Assembly: GCA_014526335.1 (NCBI GenBank)
Contig: JACTAT010000010.1
Span: forward strand, 4,318,913 to 4,382,912
From: Chrysaora quinquecirrha
Lineage: Eukaryota; Cnidaria; Scyphozoa; Semaeostomeae; Pelagiidae
DNA length: 64,000 nt
Direction of reading: 5' to 3'
Shown in pieces: positions 37,561 to 48,700 of this stretch (positions are counted from its first letter, which is position 1; every line of letters begins with the position of its first letter). The translations under genes and the position numbers were made by a program. The notes beneath the pieces are model-generated. The model searched no databases, had not been told where the DNA came from, and saw only the letters and a list, made by a program, of their open reading frames with translations.

Positions 37561-38376
37561 AATGGGCAGAGCATAGGTGACGCAACTATGCGTTGGTAGC
37601 TACGCAGATACAGCTAGAAGAGAAGTTGCTGGTTTTTGAGGGGCTTTTCAAGACGTTTCGCCCAACCGCTGCGCGAAACGGCGAAACTGAGGGACAATTC
37701 ATTCCTTGAGAATCTCGAATCTCGTGCCGTAAATTCAATTGATTTCATCTAAATTCCATTGGAAACTCTTTTGTTTCAAGAGGAATCTCGTACATTGCAG
37801 AGGGAAAGGGCCCTTGGGCGAAACGACCAAGAATGTAAGGCGAAAAAGGCCAACTTAGGCGAAAAGGCAGTTAGGCGAAACGCATCTTTGGCGAATCGTC
37901 CTGATACCCTTTGAGGGTATGCTCTGTGATTTCGTGCTGGAGATCCTACTGTTTCCACCTCCACAGAAATCGCTTGCGCCTTTTGAAAGAGCGAAGGCAG
38001 CGAATGCGAGCGAGAATGCGAGAGCGAATGTTCCTTACTAGGAATGTTACGCTCTTTCGATTTCTCGTGCCGTGCCTTGCCTACGAATGCAAATTATGAG
38101 AAAAAAGATTAGCATGCTACAAACAAAAGCACGATTCTCAAAGCAAGATTTTCTGATTGTCAAAAGACCAAAAGATTTTCCTCGATACAAAAGCCCTTAG
38201 TTACTTAACCATGGAAAATAATTATTCTTTAGAATTTAGGAATCCATTTATTTTGTTCTGCATTTGAGAAGAATTCACAAGCTTGACTGAATCATTCGTA
38301 ACAATTTTCATCTTCGAGAAACAGAAGTTTTTTATCATCGTCTTGAGTTTTCAAGTGGCTTCGTGTTGCAATTAAT
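37561..38376. other. Spacer upstream of the four-TM gene
   Basis: No gene recognised. A diverged repeat with gaatctcgta words (37700-37800) resembles 4340-4640, and ggcgaaa words are clustered at 37815-37900. Confidence 0.45.
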
Positions 38377-41300
38377 ATGGTAGCCGAACAGCAGTATGCT
38401 AAGGTGAGTATAGAAGGTGAAAAGTAGTTTTCCGAGCTCTTATTCCGCAACATTCTTGCTATTTAAATGTAGCAACAGAATGCTACCCAGGTAGCGTATC
38501 AAGTTCAGAGATGAGGTCACTCCTTGTCTGTCAGAGATTCTACTTTCTTGAAAACAAGCTAAATTTTGAAGGCTAAAAATGTATGCGAAGCCTGTCTAGC
38601 TCCTGCGGGATTCAGAACTAAACATAATCATTAGACTCGTTTGATAGCAAGACTTGGCAAGATGAGCGACTGAACAGAAGAGCAAAAATAACGCACAGAA
38701 CATTAGGAGTGAAAGTATGAAACAGAATTTTCTTAAGTTTCAAGAATCCAGTATTGAACTTTGTTCAGTTTATAAGATGTTGAGCACTACTTTCTTATAA
38801 ACCACTTTCTTATAAAAAAACGTGTAGCCATTTAGGCAGAGTGCAGCTCTCGGAAATCTCTTTCTCTTCCCTTACACCGTAATCTTTGATTTTACGAAAG
38901 AAATTACGATTTAGATTAGATTTTACGAGATAAAATTTAGATTTTACGAAATTTGTCTTACAATTATCAGAATAAACAAAAAGATTTTTCAGCGAGTGGA
39001 CGAGACGAGATTGATTGTGATGATTGATTTTGTCCCGATCTCTGACTTGACTCTTGACTGTCTGTACCAGAGAAATCCCTCGAAAAAACCCTACTTCGTC
39101 AAACTATACTAAATTTTATGTTATCAGGCCATTGTGTTTCTTTCCTTTATTAGACGACCCTTCTCAGTATCGAAGGGAGGAGACTTTTTGTGGGGCTCAG
39201 TTGCAGTGCTCCCACTCAGCGTCGGATATTTTTACCTACAGCGCATGCGTTTTTCCCCTACTTTCCCCTACGCCTGTTTGCTTTATTTTCCCCTACTTTC
39301 CCCGACATTTCCCTACTTTTAAATGAAATCCCCTACAATTCTGCAAGAAAATTCCCTGGTTTCAGCCCCGGAGGTTTCGGAAACTCCTTATTATCGACTA
39401 ATTGATGAATTGCTGCACAGCGTCAATTGTTCCCTTATAGTGGTTCTTAAAACAAAGTGCAAGACAAGGACACCTTGCCCCCCACGGGAGCCATTGAGGT
39501 GACACTTTGCTACAACACTGGTGCTTTGTTGACATAGAAATTGCCGCTGAAGGTGAATGACACAGCAATATTGACTGTGTGTGAAAGAATTGATTGATTT
39601 TATAACAAAAAGGACATGGTTTCAGTTGCATTGAAAAGACTAATCAAGAATTCCCTACAATTTCTATGAATTTCCCCTACAGCTACCCATTTTCCCCGTA
39701 GGTTTCCCCTACTCCCTACAACAGCCTGTTTTCCCCTACTGTAGGGGAATTCCCCTACGAGTGGGAGCACTGCTCAGTTGTTTTTGAAACAATAGAAACA
39801 ATAGCTAGCTTATTTGCGGGGGAACAGGACCTTGGGATTCCGATCCGACCACGATCCGATTCCGATCACGATCCGACCCGACCCATCTTTTATAATGATT
39901 TTCTGGCCCCACCCACCTTCCATTTTTTTCAGAATTCAACACAATATAAATGATAAATGGTCTACAACTAAAACCACAAGACTACAAAACTACAATACCG
40001 TTAATGCTCCAATAAATCCCACGGGCGTTTATTTAATTTTCAACATTTTAAGGGGGCGTTTGATAAGGGCTGGGCGGTTATTACAGAACCTAAGAAATTC
40101 GAATACTGATTTAGCGAAATACTGTACATATATTTTCATGGTAAATTCATCATAAGTGAAGGCGGCCCTAACCACCGCGTTTATTGGTGACGGGCGTTTA
40201 AAAGAGACTCGGCGTTTATTAGAGCATTTACGATATTACAATGTGCAAATCTTAAAAAGTGGAGGTCCTAATAAGAGCAGGACGTTACAAATTTCCAAAA
40301 CAATTAATTAGGGGCGAGGGACGACGGCAACCAGGCAGCTAAAAGTAGCCAACGTAGATACTATGCTTCTATCCTTGCCAAAAACGCTGGGATACCGCTT
40401 TCAAGACGCATTCCCTTTCCCCCCGACTCAATGTTGGTAAAATTGATGTTGCTAGTGATCCCACTAGGGGTCTAATTACCCAGATATGTTATAATGGTAC
40501 GGGGTTTTTAAGGTATAACATACTAATAACATAGTGTCCCCAATATTTTTGGCGATGATTGTAGCTTTTGTTAACCTCTACTTTAATGGCGTCAAAAATA
40601 GCTTGCTGTTAATTTTCATTTACTCTTTGTTTTTAGACACGTTTATCGCCGTCCTTGAAGGACAAGAAGATCGGTAAGGTGTACAGGCCATATTATATGA
40701 TTTTGTCACTGCTTGGAATCGGTGTATGTGTCGGGCTTATCGTCTGTGCTGCTGGCCTCAAAGATTATGACTCCAACTTGAAAGACCAACTTTTTCACAT
40801 CTGGGTTGCCATTCCGGTAAGCTTGCTAAACTTGCTAGTCTATTACACTTAAGTAATGGTTACCAAGGGTTATCATTATGGTTACCGAAGAAGCTAGTGA
40901 AGCTTGTCTGTATCACTTTACTGTTTACCCACGGCACCACCGTCACCCTGACTGAGTTAAAGTTCACTTCTGATATCCTTAATGTGGGGGGCTTTAGGGG
41001 GTATCAAAACCCGAAAACCCAGAAGAAAATTTCAACAACTTTTTATAGAATTTTCCACATTGATATCCTTTGTGAGGTTTAAAACCCGAAAACCAGCTTA
41101 TCATTACTACAATACCCGAAACCCGAGCTTGAAAAACGACAAAACCCGTTGCCCGTTAAATAAACTTGACCCGAAAACCCGCACGGTTGTTTGGAAAAAC
41201 CCGAAAACCCCGAGGGCGAAATCGGCCAAGCCCACAACCCGTGAAATCTCAAAACCCCCCTCCTTAATATCTCCAAGTTTTAATTTTGCGGCAGCTTTTT

Positions 41301-44300
41301 CTCTATCATTTCAAGATCTTTTTTGCAAATACACTTTTATTTGCTATATTTTTCATGAATGGCCTATATTTGATGCTGAAGAAGGCTCAACATAGTAGCC
41401 GAAACACAAATAATTCAAAGCGGGAGGAGAGCTTTGCGGACAGGACGGTATGACTTGGGGAGTAACTGGGCCATTTTATTGAGCTCTGTCACTGAGTGGA
41501 AACGTTGTTGGCTCTCTGGTCATGAATTGCAGCTCAGGTTCGAGTACCATCTATTGTGGTAGTCCACTTGTGGAAAAATTAATAGTTAAATAGCTATTCA
41601 TTTCAATTTCTTTTAGATTCTGGTCCCCGTTCTTTTTGGCCTTCTAATATTTGTTTTTAAAAGCAGAAAGCTGGTGAGTATGGTTTTGTTTCGATTTTTA
41701 TTTACCTTAATCTACTTTGTTTTACTTTGCTTTTCTTTAATTTACTTAACTTGACTTTACTGCCGCTACTTTATGCTGTTTAACTTGCTAACTTTCTTTT
41801 ACTTTACTTTGGTTTATTGTGGTTTACTTTTTTTTGCTTTGCTGAGCTTTCCCTTTTTGCTTTCGTTTCAGTCACTTTACGTTGCTTTCCTTATTTGCTT
41901 TACGTAACTCTGCTTAACTTTGCTAATTTTACTTTGCATTACTTTGGTTTACTTTTCTTTCCGTTTTTTCTTTTCTCTACTTTATTTTCCTTTACTTCCT
42001 ATATTTTACTTTGATTTGCTTTACTTTAGGTTATTTTGCCTCATGTTTCTTTACTTTTCTTATCATAACTTTACTGGACTTGACTTTTCTTTACTCTGCT
42101 TTACTTTACTTTTCTTTACTTCCTTTACTAACATTGCTTTTCTTTACTTTAGTCTACTTTACTTTGCTGTGCTTTGCTTTCCTTTATTTATATTTCTTTG
42201 GCTTTACTTTGCTTAACATCGCTTCTCTTTGGTTTGGTTTACTATACTAGACTCAACTGTGCTAGTTCCCTAAGTTTCCTTTCTTTGCTTTGCCTTTCCT
42301 TTGCGTATTTTTTCGTTCTCTTTTGGGTTCATTTTTTCCTGTTACTTTTATTTGCTTTGCTTTAAACTGCTTTACTTTACTTTTCTTTCCTATGATTGGC
42401 TTTAATTTGCTTGTCTTTGCTTAACTTTGCTTTACTTGACTTGACTTTGCTTTACTCTGCGTTACTTGACTTTACTTGACTTGACTTTGCTTTACTCTGC
42501 GTTACTTGACTTTACTTGACTTGACTTTGCTTTACTCTGCGTTACTTGACTTTACTTGACTTGACTTTGCTTTACTTTCCTTTACTTCGCTTCACTTTGC
42601 TTTACTTTCCTTTACTTTGCTTCACTTTGCTTTACTTTCCTTTACTTTGCTTCACTTTGCTTTACTTTTCTTGGCTTGACTGTCGATCATTTTCGTAGGT
42701 CGTTCTCTTCTTGATACTGTCGATAATAGTGTTGGTATTGTGCGCAGCAGCAACGATGATGACTGGTTTAAGGTATTGGTTGGATGGTTGGTATTCAACT
42801 CGTGAGCGTCTTGATGCCACTGGAAAATGCACGGATACAAGTGGAGTCTGCACATGCAATGGCATCTCAAAAATGCCACTCAATGGTATGAGAATGCAAT
42901 CCCAGATCTTAAGTTTCGTTAAAAGTAATTTATGCGAAAATGTTTGGGTGCTGGATTGCTTAGGGGTTGCAATAAGCGAGGAGGGGTGTTTGGAGTTCAA
43001 GCAAGGTCTAATTAGCGGGGGGTTGGAATAAACGGGGGCTGGAATAACAGTCAAAAAATCTCTAGCCTAGACAGTGGCAAGAACTTTACTTTTTGAATAG
43101 TCCTTCAATTCAAGTTCAATTCATTTTTATTCGTAGAACAACATTTTACAATATTCAGTATGATACTAACAAATTGTTTTCCACGCAACCCAAGAAAAGC
43201 ATAGCTTATCTGGCTTGGGCCGCTTAATAAAAACTATACTACTACTGAGCCAGCGCGACATTTTTCTTGAAGATTTCCACTATCTTCCAGCTTCTAAAGC
43301 CTAGGTTTCAGAGCATCTTGATTTTTGTGTCGGGTAGGAGACGATCTTGGCTGATCCATCCGATACGAAAGCGCCAGAAATCGGATTGCTTTTCATTCCG
43401 TTTTGAAGATGATATGAAAACCAGCTTTGTGAATGGTGCTATCCGGTAAGATCAATTTGCAACGATAGCTGTCCGGCAAAGTGTAAACACGGCATTTGCG
43501 ATTCATACCGGAATGAAAATCAAGACGCTCCGAAAGCTATCCGGCATAATGTAGGCTAGCGGCATGGCGCTTTAGCGCTATAGCGGGGCCTTAGATATCA
43601 TTTGATAATTGAATTTCTCTCATAAATCTTCTAGTGAAAACTTGCAGCAAAATGAAGACCGCAGCTAACTTTCTTGTTGGTGAAATTGTTCTTTCCGCTC
43701 TCGGATTCATTTTAAGCATGGCCGGAACATTTCTTGGCTTCATGACCATTTGCTGTGGTCCATGGCAGGTGAGATAAATACCTAACTACTTCACCCTGTA
43801 GATTTGTGATTTTAAGTGAAATTGAATGGTATTGATCGTTGTTGACGGGGGTCTTATGTATGGTTAATAAAAATCGAGACACTAGACCCAGCACTTGGTG
43901 TGCTTGATAAGGTTTTTGAGTCAGGTTATGTCCTTGATGTGGAGGATAAGGTTGCAGGGATGGGTTATTTTGCTTGATGTCGTCAGATGGTTTCTGAATG
44001 AGGCCGGTTGCTTGATGTAGCGGAATAAAGCCCATATTGTCCAGTTACTATGGTTGAGGTCCAGGATAGGATTCACAGAGGTATAATAAAGTATGCTTGC
44101 TTGGGAGGGCTTAAATATCTACCGTCATGTTGTCTTGGCCGAATCAAGCTGGATTGTGTCGTTCTAATGGGCTCGATGAGCACGACTTGAGTCCTAACCA
44201 CGGTAGCGTCTATGGCAGGCGAAGAGCACCATAATTAGAAGAACCAGATTTTTCTCAAATAATCTTGGTTTTTTCAAAATAAGCCACGTTTTAATAAATT

Positions 44301-45454
44301 GAAATTACTGCTCATTATTATCAGAGTATTTGTTAGAATTTCGAGCATAGGTTGGTACTAATAACTTGCTGCATATGTTGGTCCTAATAATAGGTTGGCC
44401 CTAATAATCAAATTGACGAAGTGAATAACTTAAGTTGCTTTTTCTGGCTCAAGATGGCAACGTAAACCCATAGGAGATGTGCAACGAAAAGATAAATTTT
44501 GTGGCTAACATCGTTACTAGTAAGACTACCAGTTCACTAATTTCTTTCAATGAGCAACTGCTCGATTAGATACTAGGGCTGGACTTGCCTGAAAATTGAG
44601 CAACTTGACGGCTCGATTGAATTACTATAAGCAACTATAAGAAGTCAAACAACCAAGTTGCAGCATTCATGCCAAAATATATATGTTGATGTGAAAACAT
44701 ATAACAGCCTTTTGGTACAGGAACGTGTTTCCACTTACTGCCTCTCTCCAAGAAGTCCTGTTTTGTAGATCTAACAGTTGATGATTTTGACCCGCGTAGT
44801 CAGAAGTAGTAGTACACTTTTTATAAGCAACTTAACTTTTGTCTAGCCCTCAAAGTTGCTTAAAATTTTAGACATTTCAGCCCTCAAAGTTGCTTAAAAG
44901 TTGCTTAGCATTTTTGTACCTAGCAACCACCACTGAATCGCGGGTCAAAATCTTCAACTGTTAGGCCCACAACAAGACATTTGGGAGACGGTAGCTAAGT
45001 GGGAAAACTTTAGTTAGAGAACTTCAACATGAAAAACATAAGAAAAAGCTATTTCCTAACAACAAGAAAGAGAATAAGCTTGGTTGTTTGACTTCTTAGT
45101 TGCTTACAGAATTCAATTGAGCCCTCAACTTGCTTAATGTTAAGGTCAGTTCAGCCCTAGTTGCTTATTGAGCGGTTGCTTATTTAAAAAAATAAGTATA
45201 AGGTGCCAAAAATTGTTGAGTGACTTTGAAGGGCTGAAATGTCCAAAATGTCAAGCAACTTTGAGGGCTGGACAAATGAGTGCAACTTTGTTCTCCTATG
45301 ATCCTGTTTACATTATTGTTATTTACTTATATTTCAGTTTATCGATGATTATTCGACCGAATACGATGTTGATCGCGACCCAAATATTGAATTCAAGGTC
45401 GCAAAAAGTCGCCCATCTGTTGCTGGAACCCAGAACAGAGGATTCAATGAATAA
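38377..45454 (+). CDS. Four-transmembrane membrane protein, unassigned family, complete 6-exon gene
   Basis: Six exons, all with GT/AG junctions: 38377-38403, 40637-40816, 41617-41673, 42699-42885, 43635-43768, 45338-45454. They sum to 702 bases in frame, 233 residues, ending TAA 45452-45454. The predicted topology has four hydrophobic segments: YMILSLLGIGVCVGLIVCAA (about 26-48), VAIPILVPVLFGLLIFVF (about 65-82), VVLFLILSIIVLVLCAAATM (about 89-110) and ALGFILSMAGTFLGFMTICC (about 175-193). Between TM3 and TM4 is a loop with cysteines CTDTSGVCTC and KTCSK, likely extracellular. Both termini would be cytoplasmic: a short basic N-terminus and an acidic Tyr-rich tail (DDYSTEYDVDRDP). The layout recalls MS4A/CD20, MARVEL or sarcospan-like tetraspan proteins, but I see no diagnostic signature and give no name. 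Exon 1 encodes only nine residues and is the least certain. Confidence 0.75.
39204..39772. mobile_element. Non-autonomous hAT-like element with 8-bp target duplication
   Basis: Ends CAGTGCTCCCACTC (39204) and GAGTGGGAGCACTG (to 39772) are perfect 14-base inverted repeats starting with CAG. They are flanked on both sides by the identical 8-mer ctcagttg (39196-39203 and 39773-39780). CA(G)-type ends with an 8-bp duplication are the signature of hAT transposons. The interior is rich in tttcccctac words; a 77-codon minus-strand ORF (39398-39631) has several Cys and His but no recognisable transposase. It sits in the first intron of the four-TM gene. Confidence 0.9.
40000..40345. repeat. Degraded CTTAGGTGCC-type MITE
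   Basis: Contains gggcgtttatt, aataagagcaggacg and a right end near aattaattaggggcg ... ggcaaccaggcagctaaaag, recognisable as the family at 9333, 29461 and 30539 but diverged. Confidence 0.45.
40985..41270. repeat. Cluster of AACCCGAAAACCC direct repeats
   Basis: The words acccgaaaaccc, acccgaaacccg and acccgttgcccg recur irregularly about ten times between 40998 and 41260 in intron 2 of the four-TM gene. A simple or satellite-derived repeat is likely. Confidence 0.6.
41450..41580 (+). repeat. tRNA-derived SINE, family B
   Basis: Contains gcagctcaggttcgagtacc with a Pol III B-box (GGTTCGAGTACC). Its body matches 9191-9330 in reverse complement. It ends near cttgtggaaaaatt, just before exon 3 of the four-TM gene. 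Confidence 0.65.
41690..42690. repeat. CTTTA/CTTTG pentamer repeat with 40-bp and 30-bp tandem arrays
   Basis: About 1 kb of intron 3 consists almost only of pyrimidine-rich pentamers (cttta, ctttg, cttga, ctttc). At 42431-42590 a 40-base unit repeats four times (starts 42431, 42471, 42511, 42551), followed by a 30-base unit (ctttactttcctttactttg + cttcactttg) to 42670. The stretch runs directly into the polypyrimidine tract of exon 4. The minus-poor ORFs reading Phe/Leu/Tyr-rich peptides here are artefacts. Confidence 0.95.
43770..45337. other. Last intron of the four-TM gene with TATAAGCAACTT repeat
   Basis: Contains a diverged palindromic repeat at about 44816-45200 with many agttgctta/taagcaact words, related to 21350-21862. 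No other gene is recognised. Confidence 0.55.
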
Positions 45455-45711
45455 GACATCAAAAATGTAAACAAAAACAGAAAGTAAACTTTGTTATAAT
45501 CAACAAAAACACGGAACATAACTTTCTATAATTTTTTTTCATTTTTATCGTGTACTTTTTATGCGTAGTTAGTTAATCACAATTTTCTACATTTACAATA
45601 TGTCAGGTCCATTTTTAATTAATGATAATATGTTTTCTACATCCATTTTTCATTCTTGCCTATATATCTAAATTTCTTGTGCTACATCAAACTTTAGTTT
45701 TTGATAAAACA
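45455..45711. other. AT-rich junction between gene and satellite
   Basis: About 250 bases of AT-rich non-repetitive sequence after the four-TM stop codon, presumably its 3' UTR. The satellite starts at about 45712 with gcgtttttcaaagatcctga. Confidence 0.6.
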
Positions 45712-48700
45712 GGCGTTTTTCAAAGATCCTGATTTTGGCCGATTTTTGGGCATTTAGTAAGGCTATAGACTAGCCTTTTTTGCGATTTTTTGGGGCAAAT
45801 TGTTTCTCCTAAAACCCACTTATTCTGGCAAAAAGACCCTATTTGCCACCTGGAGACAATTCAGGGGGTATTTGGTATTATTGGGCAACTTTTTTTTGAA
45901 CAAAAAGGCGTTTTTCAAAAACCCTGATTTTGGCCGATTTTTTGCCATTTAGTAAGGCTATAGACTTGCCTTTTTTGCGATTTTTGGGGGCAAATTTTTT
46001 CTCCTAAAACCCAATTATTCTGGTCGAAAAAGACCTTATTTGCCACCTGGAGACAATTCAGGGGGTATTTGGTACTATTAGACAACTATTTTTGAAGAAA
46101 AGGCGTTTTCAAAAACCCTGATTTTGGCCGATTTTTGCCATTTTGTAAGGCTATAGACTTGCCTTTTTTGCGATTTTTTGGGAGAATTTTTTTCTCCTAA
46201 AACCCACTTATTCTGGTCGAAAAAGACCTTATTTGCCACCTGGAGACAATTCAGGGGGTATTTGGTACTATTAGACAACTATTTTTGAAGAAAAAGGTGT
46301 TTTTCAAAAACCCTGATTTTGGCCGATTTTTGGCCATTTAGTAAGGCTATAGACTTGCCTTTTTTGCGATTTTTTGGGAGGAATTTTTTCTCCTAAAACC
46401 CACTTATTCTGGTCGAAAAAGACCTTATTTGCCCCCTGGAGACAATTCAGGGAGTATTTGGTACTATTAGACAACTATTTTTGAAGAAAAAGGCGTTTTT
46501 CAAAAACCCTGATTTTGGCCGATTTTTTGCCATTTAGTAAGGCCATTGACTTGCTTTTTTTGCGATTTTTTGGGGCAAAATTTTTCTCCTAAAACCCAAT
46601 TATTCTAGTCAAAAAAGACCTTATCTACCCCCTGAAGACAATTCAGGGGGTATTTGGTACTATTAGAAAACTATTTTTGAAGAAAAAGGCGTTTTTCAAA
46701 AACCATGATTTTGGCCGATTTTAGGCCATTTAGTAAGGCTATAGACTTGCCTTTTTTGCGATTTTTTGGGAGAAATTTTTTCTCCTAAAATCCACTTATT
46801 CTTGTCGAAAAAGACCTTATTTACCCCCAGAAGACAATTCAGGGGGTATTTGGTATTATTGGACAACTTTTTTTGAAGAAAAAGTCTGGCCATTTAGTAT
46901 GGCTATAGACTTGCCTTTTTTCCGATTTTTTGGGAGAAATTTTTTCTCCTAAAACCCACTTATTCTGGTCGAAAAAGACCTTATTTGCCCCCTGGAGACA
47001 ATTTAGGGGGTATTTGGTACTATTAGACAACTATTTTTGAAGAAAAAGGCGTTTTTCAAAAACCCTGATTTTGGCCGATTTTTTGCCATTTAGTAAGGCT
47101 ATTGACTTGCCTCTTTTGCGATTTTTTGGGGCAAATTTTTTCTCCTAAAACCCAATTATTCTGGTCGAAAAAGACCTTATTTACCCCCTGAAGACAATTC
47201 AGGGGGTATTTGGTATTATTAGACAACTATTATTAAAGAAAAAGGCTTTTTTGAAAAACCAAGATTTTGGCCGATTTTTGGCCATTTAGAAAGGCTATAG
47301 ACTTGCCTTTTTTTGCGATTTTTTGGGAGAAGTTTTTTCTCCTAAAACTCACTTATTCTGGTCGAAAAAGACCTTACTTACCCCCTGAAGACAATTCAGG
47401 GGGTATTTGGTATTATTGGGCAACATTTTTTGAAGAAAAAGGCGTTTTTCAAAGATCCCTATTTTGGCCGATTTTTGGCCATTTAGTAAGGCTATAGACT
47501 TGCCTTTTTTCCGATTTTTTGGGAGAAATTTTTCTCCTAAAACCCACTTACTCTGGTCGAAAAAGACCTTATTTGCCCCCTGGAGACAATTCAGGGGGTA
47601 TTTGGTACTATTAGACAACTATTTTTGAAGAAAAAGGCGCTTTTCAAAAACCCTGATGTTGGCCGATTTTTTGCCATTTAGTAAGGCTATTGACTTGCCT
47701 TTTTTGCGATTTGTGGGGCAAATTTTTTCTCCCAAAACCCAATTATTCTGGTCGAAAAAGACCTTATTTACCCCCTGAAGACAATTCAGGGGGTATTTGG
47801 TATTATTAGACAACTATTTTTGAAGAAAAAGGCTTTTTTGAAAAACCCTGATTTTGGCAGATTTTTGGCCATTTAGTAAGGCTATAGACTTGCCTTTTTT
47901 ACGATTTTTTGGGAGAAATTTTTTTCCTAGAACACACTTATTCTGGTCGAAAAAGACCTTATTTGCCACCTGGAGACAATTTAGGGGGTATTTGGTACTA
48001 TTAGAAAACTACTTTTGAAGAAAAAGGCGTTTTTCAAAAACCATGATTTTGGCCGATTTTTGGCCATTTACTAAGGCTATAGACTTGCCTTTTTTCCGAT
48101 TTTTTGGGAGAAATTTTTTCTCCTAAAACCCACTTATTCTGGTCGAAAAAGACCTTATTTACCCGCTGAAGACAATTCAGGGGGTATTTGGTATTATTGG
48201 GCAACTTTTTTTGAAGAAAAAGGCGTTTTTCAAAGATCCTGATTTTGGTCGATTTTTGGCCATTTAGTAAGGCTATAGACTTGCCTTTTTACGATTTTTT
48301 GGGAGAAATTTTTCTCCTAAAACCCACTTATTCTGGTCGAAAAGACCTTATTTACCCCTGAAGACAATTCAGGGGGTATTTGGTATTATTGGGCAACTTT
48401 TTTTGAAGAAAAAGGCGTTTTTCAAAGATCCTGATTTTGGTCGATTTTTGGCCATTTAGTAAGGCTATAGACTTGCCTTTTTTACGATTTTTTGGGAGAA
48501 ATTTTTTCTCCTAAAACCCACTTATTCTGGTCAAAAAAGACCTTATTTACCCCCAGAAGACAATTCAGGGGGTATTTGGTATTATTGGACAACTTTTTTT
48601 GAAGAAAAAGTCTGGCCAGTTAGTAAGGCTATAGACTTGCCTTTTTTCCGATTTTTTGGGAGAAATTTTTTCTCCTAAAACCCAATTATTCTGCTCAAAA

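Noticed and set aside
39398..39631. Cys/His-rich ORF as a zinc-finger gene
   Set aside because: It lies wholly inside the 569-bp hAT-like element and lacks a recognisable finger spacing; at most a transposase remnant.
41817..42365. Phe/Leu/Tyr-rich ORFs resembling membrane proteins
   Set aside because: Translation of the CTTTA/CTTTG simple repeat; no splice or start evidence.
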